This document shows, one piece after another, positions 20,539 through 30,933 of a stretch of DNA of 64,000 nt (its first letter is position 1; each line of letters starts with the position of its first letter). The notes beneath the pieces were generated by a model, which saw nothing but the letters and a program-made list of their open reading frames with translations, was not told the DNA's origin and did no database searches. Source of the DNA: Patellaria atrata CBS 101060. Lineage: Eukaryota > Ascomycota > Dothideomycetes > Patellariales > Patellariaceae. The stretch lies in contig MU006119.1 in assembly GCA_010093705.1 (NCBI GenBank), forward strand, positions 73,002 through 137,001, written 5' to 3'. The translations under genes were made by a program, and so were the position numbers.

Positions 20539-22535
20539 ATGGGGCACACTGAACTCGAAGAGGATACACGGTCGATACGCTTACTGCGTTTGAAAGCCAC
20601 GACAGACCTTCTTAACTGATTGTCCCGAAACTCAAGGGAATATCTACTGCGAACTGAAAATTAGCAGATCATCCGCCCAACCACCTTACATTGTTCTCTC
20701 GTATACATGGGGAGATCCAAATGTCACTGAGAATAAATATCTAGATTCCAAAGAGCTACACGTGACCACTAAGCTTAGATTAGTTTTATCTCATCTCCGG
20801 CAAGATGAAGGAGATCTACTTTTGTGGATTGACGCTCTCTGTATCAATCAAAAGGATGTAAGAGAAAAGACTTCGCAAGTCGCTATGATGAGAGAGATAT
20901 ATTCTGAAGCAACAAAAGTAGTGGGATAGTTAGGAGAGGAGTTGCCTGGTACAATGAACGCCGTCATGATGATCAAGAACATTGGCACCTGGATGTGTCA
21001 AGAAGGAATCTTTGGTGCAATAATGGCGATGTGGGGTTCATGTGGCGGCGAAGAGATAGATGAGAAGATGTTTTCTAAGCTAAAGGCGAAGGGCAAGCAG
21101 TTTGAAGATTATATGTTACCACTTCAGGCATACCAGGAGCTCTAATCCCGAGATTACTGGCAACGAGCGTGGATACGACAGAAATTTTCCAGGGCTGAGA
21201 CCGTAGAAATTCTTATTGGCCATCTTAATATCTCGTTCGAGCATCTCCATGCGACTATCTTGTTCCTAACTCGGTTCCAAGTAGACCACATCAACTACTT
21301 TAGTAGAAGGTTCTGAGCACGGATGGAGCACCCGAACGGATCAGGAATTACATCAAGATGCTTATATTCCCTTCATAGCTTCTCGTTGCAGATTTGTGCA
21401 GGCTATTCCAACCATATTCGAATTCTGGCTGGCGTGATTCATTGTACAAACACTTGGCCGTTGCTTTCGTACCATCGCCGCGTAATCGGGCCATAGCAGC
21501 CACAGATCCACGAGATCGGATATGCTCTATACTAGAACTTGCCTCTGACGTTGCCGAACTACAGATCGAACCAAATTATTCTCTGTCCTGTACCGAAACA
21601 TATATAACAGGAGCTTTTAAAATAATGCACCAAGGGCATCTAGACTTGATGGTCTACTGCCAGAATCTCGAGCCGGATAAGAGCATAGGTAAAGAACTTA
21701 GGCCTGATTACACGAAGGAGTATTTACCAAATCTGTCGTTATGGGTTCTTGACCGGCTGCTTCCAATGCGATGCCCTTGTGGTGGATACCCTTTCGAGTC
21801 GAGTTTTAAGGTCTCGGGCCCAATTGCTCTAATGTCAGTAGCGCCTTTAACCTTAATAGAAATGGAACTCTCTGTGTAAAAGGTTATTTTATCGACGAAA
21901 TCAGTGAGCTTGGCAGCTCCTGGACAGGACCAAGGGATGGGAAACCGGACATATTGAAAGCACGGATTTTCTTCCAGAGATCAGGGGCTTTTGTAGAAGT
22001 CGGAAACCACGAGCGCAGGAATTGATGCAACGAAAGGAGATGCTGAAACTGCTAAGTACCGTTTGCCCATAGCAGACCAAACGATAAATATACAGGGGGG
22101 AATTATTAACCGAGCCACACCGGATATCTGGAATCCGGGGTACGAGTTTCTGAGATGTGTCAGTGAAGGAGAGCAAAAACCGTTGGATTATCATGCCAGT
22201 TTACATTATGTGACTATGATAGGGTACCTTCATTCTTGGAGACCATTCCTCTTGTCTAAAGGCTACGTAGGTCTCGGTCCCGATCGATTGGAATTAGGAG
22301 ATGTGGTTTGTATCTTTGCCGGTGCGAAATTTCCATATGTCTGAGAGCTCAGAGTGGCGGGAAGCATGTTTTGGTTGGTGGTAAGTGAGAACGCTGCAAA
22401 GTTTAATACATTGCGTATACAGAAAACTTACCTGAAAATAAGAAGCATACGTCCCACGAGATAATGTACGGGGAGTACCTACGCACAAATCGAGAGATGC
22501 GAACATTCGAAATTAGGTTAACGGAGCCTATATAG
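20539..22535 (+). pseudogene. Decayed HET-domain (heterokaryon incompatibility) gene
   Basis: The HET family acts in non-self recognition and cell death after fusion of unlike hyphae. Recognisable pieces in order: N-terminal RSIRLLRLKA at about 20570; VLSYTWGDPNV (about 20695), the HET signature; LLLWIDALCINQKD (about 20815); REIYSEATKV; RDYWQRAWIRQ (about 21150); ATDPRDRICSILELASD (about 21500); and the family C-terminal block GYVGLGPDRLELGDVVCIFAG (about 22264-22326). All lie on the plus strand in the right order, but several stops and at least three frame changes interrupt them. Some stops fit C-to-T or G-to-A change (for example TGG to TAG), consistent with mild RIP or drift. Introns could explain one or two of the breaks but not all. 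Confidence 0.85.
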
Positions 22536-23926
22536 AGAATCCATTTGTAACGGTACTTTTATATGCACCTTCACAACACAGGAGAGGAACAACTAACAAG
22601 GAACAGTTAGGTTATATCCAGATAAAGAATATGCATTTCCACCCTATATATACCCATGCAAGCTACTGTAGGGTTTGCGTCTATTCTTAACACCCCAAAG
22701 AATATACTCACCCGATAAATATATTCAACGAAGTGGTTAAGGAGCTCTTCATCTTGAGACTAGTTTATTGCTGTCATGTAAACCTCATTCTGTAGGTATA
22801 CGGTAATAATAGGGCTTTCTATTTGATCCCGCCTTTTGGTTACTTTCCTCGCTCATCTTTGGGTCTTCCTACGTACACGTAGAATCAATCCTTAAGTTTG
22901 CGGTACGGCTTCTTTGAAAATGTTGTCCGAAGTAGATAGAATACGTCTTGTCCTTCTAGAACAAAACATGTTGTTGATTTCTTCAATTTTCTTCAATTCA
23001 TGTGAGCACTGGCATCGTTCCATCTCACCAACGATCTCTATAGTACTCTCTTCGCTCTTTAACTCCTCATAGTGAATAATGTGTAGGTATGTTCAATGCA
23101 AGCATCGCAAATACCACTGTCATACCACTCACGGAGATGCGCTCTAAAGGTATTCTGGAAAGTAGCACGAGCAAGGTCAACCGTAACACGATCTTCCATA
23201 GTATGAGATATTTGTGCTGCGGATTGCGCATCTTGGGCTTGGGCCTTTGCTGCTTTGTTAAAGTACTATTCTCTTTCTAGCCTTGTCCATCGCCAGAGTT
23301 GTACGCTTAATAAAAAGACGCTGAAAGGTCAGACCGATCCATTTCCTGTACCGTGGAGGTGGACTGAAGAAAAATTCCTTACACACATGGAAGATTGGAG
23401 TAAAAGTTTAGCACCAGCGTACAATTCAGACCGCAACAACTTAAAAGAAAATTAGCGTATGGGTTCACTGAATTATCGAAATCATATAATAAATTGGATT
23501 GTCAAAGTCCTCAGTATTTGGGTAGAGACTGCTGGTGACACTGGAAAATGCAGGTATCCGAGACGTTGCACTAATCACTAACTCATCGTTGGTAATACCG
23601 TGATATTTGAAAAGTTCGCCGCTCCAAAAGGATATTCGGGCTTATAGAACGGGTTGTTGGATCTCGCAGGGGGACTTCGGGCATCAAACCGAGATATTAC
23701 GGCTATCATACTTTGGCCATGTGACTTGATAGTGCAAGGAAAGATCCTTCTCGGTCAATATCCTTATTTCTACGCTCTTATAAGAAGTGGTACCGGTACG
23801 CGAGTATTCCAATCCATCTTTCCTCAACTCACATTTGCCCATAACATCTTATTACCATCGTCGGACTTCGTACTCCAGAATTCAAACTCGTCGAAAAGTC
23901 TCAAGAAACACCTTTGAGGAATCACC
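22536..23926. other. Intergenic with possible unidentified coding remnant
   Basis: No gene could be named. At about 23285-23453 an open stretch ends in a protein-like run (DPFPVPWRWTEEKFLTHMED), which may be the remnant of a decayed gene. The rest shows nothing. Confidence 0.4.
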
Positions 23927-24991
23927 ATGACTTCAGAGAAGGGTACACCTAAAGTCATGGCCCCGAACCACCCAGTTGTCCGGGCTTACACTCGTCCGAC
24001 TCGCGGGTTTCTGGCTCTTTTGCCACACAAGTTCGTACCGTACGCTGAACTGATGCGTGTCGAAAAGCCTGCTGGGTTTTTCACCGCGCTGTGGCCTCAC
24101 ATGTTCGGAACTTTGTATGCTGCGTGCATCATCAATTCACCCTTTCACGACCTACTTATGGCAAATACCATCCTGTTCTTCGGCTCGTTTTTCCTACGCA
24201 GCGGCGCGTGTACTTGGAATGATACTGTTGACGCTCCCTTCGATCGTCAGGTTTCTCGAACTCGTAATCGTCCCATTGCCCGTCGTGCAGTTGGATCGGC
24301 TGATGCAATCGTCTTCGCTGCACTCCAAGGAATGATATGTCTTGTGTTGCTTCTCGAGTTGCCCGATCACTGCTTCTGGTATGCTATACCGTCAGTAATA
24401 GGTCTAATCTTCTACCCCTTTGCCAAACGCGTCATGGATGTACCACAGCTGGTACTTGCCCTTACCTGTGGTTGGGGAATTCTCATTGGTATAACAGCAA
24501 TGGGTATGGATCCCGTTGGTGACGCGATCGCTATTATTTCTCATAAATCAGCCCCAGGTGCCGCTCCGAGTGCGGTGCAACTAGCGAACGCGCTTACTCT
24601 CCCGATCTCTTGTTTTTGCCTCTACCTCGCCAATGTCTCCTGGACCTTGATATACGATACCGTCTACGGCCACCAAGATAGCACTGAGGATGCCGCCGCG
24701 GGAGTTAAGTCAATTGTCCTGACATTGAGTAATAATACGAAGCCTTTACTTGCTATCCTCACTGCTATACAGACACTTCTGTTCTCGATCGCTGGCTGGG
24801 GAGCGGACTTTGGCTTTCCCTACTTCGCTGGAGCTGTTGTCGCCATGGCAGTGAGCCTTGTCATCATGATCTTAAAAGTGGATACCGCGGATAAGCGCAG
24901 CTGCGGATTTTGGTTCCAACGAGGTGTGTACACCACTGGCACGTTAATTCTTTTTGGTTTCGCCGGAGAGTATGCCAGGAAAGCTCTGTAG
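23927..24991 (+). CDS. UbiA-family prenyltransferase, probably secondary-metabolite type
   Basis: Integral membrane enzyme that joins a polyprenyl diphosphate to an aromatic acceptor. Single exon, 354 aa, ATG in a good context (CACCATGA). The first aspartate-rich motif is NDTVDAPFDRQ at 98-108 (N98, D99, D102, D106), followed by RTRNRP at 111-116. The second is YDTVYGHQDSTED at 243-255 (D244, Q250, D251, D255). Both are complete, so activity is plausible. About eight hydrophobic spans are visible. The N-terminus (MTSEKGTPKVMAPNHPV) lacks the arginine-rich mitochondrial presequence expected of COQ2. That, and the position in an accessory island, favour the fungal meroterpenoid or aromatic prenyltransferase branch over ubiquinone synthesis. 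No polyketide synthase or cyclase is visible nearby. COQ2 paralogy remains an alternative. Confidence 0.88.
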   Translation: MTSEKGTPKVMAPNHPVVRAYTRPTRGFLALLPHKFVPYAELMRVEKPAGFFTALWPHMFGTLYAACIINSPFHDLLMANTILFFGSFFLRSGACTWNDTVDAPFDRQVSRTRNRPIARRAVGSADAIVFAALQGMICLVLLLELPDHCFWYAIPSVIGLIFYPFAKRVMDVPQLVLALTCGWGILIGITAMGMDPVGDAIAIISHKSAPGAAPSAVQLANALTLPISCFCLYLANVSWTLIYDTVYGHQDSTEDAAAGVKSIVLTLSNNTKPLLAILTAIQTLLFSIAGWGADFGFPYFAGAVVAMAVSLVIMILKVDTADKRSCGFWFQRGVYTTGTLILFGFAGEYARKAL

Positions 24992-26235
24992 GAGATTGGG
25001 GTATAGCGGGTTTATATGGCATATCGAGAGGTGGTGTGAGGCTAGTAGGGGAAGCCATGGTTCTCTTACCCTGCTCTTTAGACGCGGCTCTTTTCACAGC
25101 TTCGGTTGACTCTGTAAGTTACACTGATGGTGCGTTGTGCTTTATACCGAGTCTTCCTCGTACGGAGTTACCTTTGTATGACACATCTAGGAATTATTTT
25201 GCGTTATTCTGCTTTGCTGCGTAATGCTTGAAGTAGTCAAACTCCCTAAGACCAATGTAGTATCTTAATTCCAGCATCAAGAGCCTACTATAATCACTAT
25301 CACGGCACATGCTCTACTGAAGATGCATGGTATGACTACAGTACCTAGAGTAGGCTTATTCTTCACATTACTCTCTATGAATACGCATGCTCAACACGCG
25401 TCCACATGCTCCCAAGAGTATAGAGAGTGATTGGTGGCTGACTGTAGGGACAAATGAACGAAAGAAACAGCTGAGAGATCAAATCGACAGAAGGGGTAAT
25501 GCGCAAAGAAAACCAGTCCTCAAACTCGAGGTGCGTAATAAAATTTGGATGAACAATATTCAATGGACTCTAGATATAGACTTATGATGGAGAACTGATA
25601 CGCGGAAATGGGACCGCTGGCAATTGAGGGAATTGAGTGATTTAGATGTGGATACTGCAAATCCTAGATACCATTAATATGGCGGACGTTTTTGATACTG
25701 TGTACTGTACCTCAGAGGTAGGCGTCGCTGCCCTCAGCTACTGGATCACCAGCGCCGGAATATACGCTAGACAATAAGGTACAGAGTATACCTAAGTGGA
25801 ATGACAGCATGCACTCCGCCTAAACAAAAATTTGATGGTAATTGATGATGTACGGACGCTCGGAGCCTGATTGGACTGTACTGTACCACATGTGGTGGCT
25901 TGACTTGTGAATTAACTAACTCTTAAGAAGTTTGCAAAGCTTGATAACACCATATTATAGACCTCCCACCGTCTGGCCTGAAAGACTGTGGACAATTGCA
26001 CAAGGTGTACCTCCGTACCGTAGAGGGTAGAACTAAAGATGTGATGAAGGGGACGGGAGCTAGAAGAAGCTTTGCCAAGATAGTTGATTTATCCGTAGTT
26101 CTCCCGGCACTTCTTCTCTCATCTTCATCTCTACCTAAGATAGTTTACGTACATTTACAAGTAAAAGTGTGTTTCTGAAACAAGGGAACTATTTGCGGAG
26201 TACAAAAAGCGGCTTAGCAAAAGGATACAACGTAT
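24992..26235. other. Intergenic, accessory island
   Basis: No gene recognised between the prenyltransferase and the ankyrin remnant. Small open frames lack family features. Confidence 0.45.
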
Positions 26236-27882
26236 CATGCAGCTTTTTGACCTCCTGATTGATGTCTTTCGCACCTTACTCGACTTTACGATTTTGGCCA
26301 TTGGCTATCGCGAAGCTTACTGCAAATTGAGACCATTTTCAAGTAAGTAAACTAATGAGCAACTGCTGTTTTATTATGATACTTAGAAACCAATCTGTAG
26401 AACTCCTTAACGACGAAGTATTGGTCATGGTTGTAAGTAAGGGGCATTTAGAACGTAATTTGCAGCAGCTCCAGTCTCCAGATCCAATTAACCGAATAAA
26501 TTTTGAAGTATTCATCGATTATGTTTTTCGACGGGTAGAAAGTGACCGCAACGGAGACAACAATGTACCCTCTGCTATTCATGATATAGTTAGTTATTTA
26601 TTATAACGGATTCCGGATTCCACAGAGTCTCTGCGGTAGCGATACACATATGAGCTGTGCAAGGTAGCAGTTTAGCATGCCGGTATACGAACAATTGAGA
26701 TGCTTAGCCCCAATTACATCCCACTGTCAGGAATGCTAGCCTGTGATCAGATCTCATATTCAAATGCAAAATTTGTGGCCGCAGCGCTACTAGGTAGGAC
26801 AGACATACTTATGCAGTCCCTTGACAAGGAGACCGACGTTATGGAAGTACATCTGTATTTTGGAGCGCCTCTCCATAATGCTGCTAAACAAAGCCACCTT
26901 GAAATATGCAAGTTACTCCTCGATAAAGGTGCTGATTGCTCTAAGCCGAAGTGGAAAGAAGGAACGGCTCTCGAAACAATAGCATATCAAGGACAACAAG
27001 ACGAGAACATTTTCTGCCTTCTTGTCAATTACGAAAAGGATCACAGCGATTTAAAAGCCAGATACTGGAGATTACGTACCAAAGCTGTTATAGGAGGACA
27101 CAAAAGGATACTCCAATTTTGTTTCAGCCAGAAAGACGCTGCTCTGTCTCAAACATGAACTTGACCGGTTACAGATCATCGCTACCCACAACGGCCATGA
27201 GCGCTTGGTCGATATGACCATAAAGAGAGAAGCTGATGCAAAAAAGAGCGAGATAACATGGCCGCAGTTCTCTCCCCTAAGTCGAGCTGCTAGCCGAGGC
27301 TACTTCTCTGTTATCAGCACGATCATACGATCTGGAGTGAGCCTCTGTGGAGACTCGGAGCATATGTACATAGGAGCGCAGGCCCTTCAGGCTGCTGCGC
27401 AATTCGGTTCTGCCCGCGCAGTCCTCGCACTGGTAGGGTACGGCGCCGCAGTCAAGAATGATGCTGTGAGTTTCTCAAGAAATCCAACTTGGTACAATGC
27501 AAAGCGCGGCCATGACCATATCATTCGATTGTTCGTCAAAGCAGGATTAGACGTTAATCATCCCCGAGATATTAGCCAACATGCTCTTTGTGCAGCTATC
27601 AGAGGTGGTCATGAGTCTGCAGTATGTATTCTAGTAGCTCTTGGGGTTGATATTAACGGATGCGGCGATGCACGTGGTACCACACAAATGAAATCTGCTC
27701 GATTGCACGAAAAGTCTTCCGCAGATAATCGGATGGTAAATGCAATAATCTCCCTCGGCACCAGTGATGATGTTACATGTAAATACCATAGCCGCCCCAA
27801 TAGAACTATTTGCATCATAAAAGCATGTGTAAGGAAATGCCAGATGATGAGAGTCGCACAGAGGGTATTGAGACAAGAATAA
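26236..27882 (+). pseudogene. Decayed ankyrin-repeat gene
   Basis: The opening frame at 26236 (MQLFDLLIDVFRTLLDF) can be continued through a possible short intron into a segment ending near 26604. Ankyrin units are then clear: APLHNAAKQSHLEICKLLLDKGAD (about 26867-26935, quoted in part), PLSRAASRGYFSVISTIIRSG (about 27275), and ALCAAIRGGHESAVCILVALGVDING (about 27585). One frame change lies between the piece ending at 27158 and the piece that continues with ATHNGHERLVDMTIKRE. At least one stop separates the first segment from the second. Fungal ankyrin genes of this kind form large, fast-evolving families, often beside HET genes. It could be a living gene with unusual introns, but a broken copy is more likely. 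Confidence 0.72.
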
Positions 27883-28867
27883 GCTGAAGTCGTGGTATAT
27901 TCTTTTGAGCGTCACTTATCATCTGGATAACCCTGAGTTAGACTACAAGGAAACATTTCTGAAGAGTAAGAGACTTAAGTTAGCTCTGCCAATTGACCCT
28001 ATTCCCTTTAAACAGACTTACCATGCCAATAGGTAACAGTCCTAGGTCGACCTTGTTGAAAACCACCAAACCTTCGCAGCATCTCAGCGTAGACTGGCAT
28101 AGAATACACTGTGTCTATTCTGCATTGGCCTTTGAAAAGTAGTAATCAAGCCTAGAAAGATTGATGAAAACGTATCATCCTATCATTGTATTTTGACGTT
28201 ATCTGGAAATTGTGAAGCGGATTCTGCCCTGCCCCAGCCCCCAAGCACGAAATCAATACTGAAGGAGGATACCAACGAACTGATGTCAGACCTAGGTTGC
28301 GCCCCATTTAATGATACCAAGGCGAGCCAGGTCATTTATGACTGGCTCCAGAGGAGTCGACCGCGTTGGTTACCCTTAGGATCCGAAGTCTCTTGGGCTT
28401 AGTCAGTCCTATGTGTGTTCGCAGGGCGGGAGTGGACCGTAGTAGGTATCTGGTGTCTAATTACCAATACATCAGGTACTAGCCTCGAAGACGATAATAT
28501 AAGCGAATATATTATTTCTCTGGGAACTGAGGTTCTGTTTAATGGGCTCCGACCCTCCAGATCATGACTAGAAGAGAAGTGTTGATTGCAGCTTGCTTGA
28601 TTTTTACACTCATCTTATTCGAAAATCGCGTACAAGGACAAGAAATGTGCCAATAGGAAGGGTGACAAGTGCGCGGTGGTCTGGCGGACCTGTTGCAGAT
28701 GCATGAAATATATGTGTGGACAACTTGTGGGTCACCCACCTCTACAACTACCTTAGGGCGGCTCAATGCACCGTCTCCGTATGCATAATCCGTACATAAG
28801 ACAAACAGCCGGTCGGGGTATCATCGCCCATCACCTCTAGACGCCCGAAAATAGATATAACAGTGTA
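27883..28867. other. Intergenic, end of accessory island
   Basis: An open frame at about 28193-28402 (70 aa) has no recognisable family. Nothing else was seen. The right part is the 3' flank of PPG1. Confidence 0.4.
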
Positions 28868-30042
28868 TTACAAGAAATACTCCGTCTGTACGTCTTTTCC
28901 TTGCTGTTGCTGTTCCGCCCTATGTACGTCGTTCTCGGGTGCTGCTTCAAAAACGTTGAAATATCTTTCACCCTTTTCACCAACTTCAAGTACGGACGCC
29001 ATATTACCGCAGCGATAGCAGTAATTCGGAGCACTCCAGACAGTAGATAGTTTACCATCGAAAAGTTCCTGGTAGCCTTCTTGACATAACTGATGTGCCC
29101 GTAATATGTGTGACATGCTATTCACTCCCAAGAACTTCTGGACAACCTGGCTCCCAAAGGTATACCCTGCACCACGAGGGGAAAGAGAGAATTCATCTCT
29201 TTCAGCATCAGGATCAGACCATACAAGATCCGCCATCGGCCCTTCGTGCGGGATTTCCCGGAACCTATCGATGATCTTGATTTGATCGATTGAATGTATG
29301 GATGGACTTAACCCACCATGAACGCAGAAAACATCATTATTAATGACGACAGAGAGTGTGAGGAAGTCGAACATGTCGGTGAAGTAGTGCCAAACGTTCG
29401 CATTCCCATACTTGCGAGAGCATTCAGTGTAGAATCCGTAAGACTGCGTGACACCCCTTGATTCGTGGTTGCCGCGAATCAGATGTACGCGGTGGGGATA
29501 GCGCAGCTTCAGACAGACAAGAAGAGATATAGTTTCGACGCTAAAAAGGCCACGATCGACATAATCGCCTACGAGTGGAGCATCCGTCAGCTAGCTGTTC
29601 GCCCCTCCGCACAATGTCTAATAAAGGTAGGATATTTAAACGGTAGGAGAGAATTGGGCGTAAGTCCCAGTAGCGGACATTCAGCGGTAATTAACACCAC
29701 AGGGTCGTGGGAAAGTATAGAGCCATACCTAGAAAGAGGTAGTTTGTATCAGGACACCACCCTCCTATTCTGAATATTTCTATCATATCGAAGAATTGAC
29801 CGTGAATGTCACCGACGACTGTTACTGGTGCTGATATGTGAACGACATTGCTCTCTTTCATAAGCAACTCTTTGGTTTTGGCGCATATTGCCTCGATGAC
29901 GGAATCTGCAAGTAACTCCTTGTTATAGAGGCGTGAAATACACTCATCGAGATCGACAGTAGCTATGAATGGCAGAGCGATTAGTTCTACAGCCCATTAA
30001 CATGCTGATTAGGTGAAATTCAATACCTGGGAGACCTGGCAT
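28868..30042 (-). CDS. PPG1: PP2A-like serine/threonine phosphatase PPG1
   Basis: Three exons on the minus strand, 30042-30027, 29962-29729 and 29568-28868, with introns of 64 and 160 nt, give 316 aa. The first exon encodes five residues plus one base (MPGLP). Metal-binding and catalytic blocks are all present: GDIHGQ at 56-61, GDYVDRG at 84-90, RGNHES at 115-120, and HGGLSP further on. The family-specific stretch IDRFREIPHEGPMADLVWSDP and the block NYCYRCGNMASVLE, with YFNVFEAAPEN, match PPG1 better than PP4 or SIT4. The C-terminus ends EYFL, the PP2A-class tail used for methylation and regulatory-subunit assembly. Yeast PPG1 works in a STRIPAK-like complex (Far proteins). It shares a divergent upstream region with the Q/P/H-rich gene. 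Confidence 0.94.
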
Positions 30043-30933
30043 GACTACGCAGAGTCAAGCTGTGCAGGTGGGGGTTGGGAGCTCTGATTGAGCGAAGGTA
30101 CCAGTATCAATGTCTTACAATCATACTCTATATATCGGAGACCACGGATCAAACGGGGGAAAGGAGAGTAACATGCAAGGACCGGACCTAAGACTCTATG
30201 TAAAGTAACTCTCGAGGTTGTTGTCCGAAAAAAAAAGAAAATGAGATTAACGTGAGAACGGTGAGATGTCGTCAGGTCGCGATGTTGTGCGTGAAAGGAC
30301 TGAAGTTCTCATTTTGGGGGGTGCGAATAATTTTCAGAGCTGGAAAGTTGAGGCGGATAGGGAACAACACCAAAATGTACAATGCCGATCAATTTTCCTC
30401 CTTCCAGCCCAACCACATCTCATCTGTTCGATCCATCTCACAGCACAACAATCCTCATATCCCCTTCAAAAGTCATCGATCCAATGTCTCCTTTCAGAAA
30501 TCCATAAATCCTCTCGAAGTCCTCTTATCTATCACATTTTCTACCTTGTTAATTCTTCCTCTTCCTAAACTCTTCTACTTTCGTCTTTGAGTGAGAGTTT
30601 ATCTTGGCGAAGCACGCCCGGTCTCCCTCTTGGCTATCTACTGGGAGTCCCCAACCCTTTTTTAAATCTCTTGTTCTCCACTGTTCTCAAGAGAGCTACA
30701 TGGATTTGCTCCTGTCCAGGTAGGATTGATGAGCATCAACTTACACCTTTGGCCGATCTATCAGTTTCGGTGAAGGGCGGGTTGGTCTTGCATCTGGCTG
30801 ATCACCGCCGATTCCATTGTCACCTTACAGTTCTTATGAATCACGGGGCTTTCTAGTGTTACACGTCAAACTTTTGATTCTCTCTTTTCCTTCAAGTCAT
30901 TCACAATCTCCTCACCCTCACTCGAAGCTCAAA
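30043..30933. promoter_or_regulatory. Divergent promoter region with long leader
   Basis: Upstream of PPG1 (-) and the 770-aa protein (+). The right half is pyrimidine-rich and contains short upstream open frames (for instance from about 30252 and 30587), suggesting a long 5' UTR with uORFs for the rightward gene. No conserved motif is claimed. Confidence 0.4.

Noticed and set aside
23654-23917. 87-aa frame just upstream of the prenyltransferase as an extra exon
   Set aside because: It ends at a stop before the ATG at 23927, has no splice signals joining the two, and no family resemblance.
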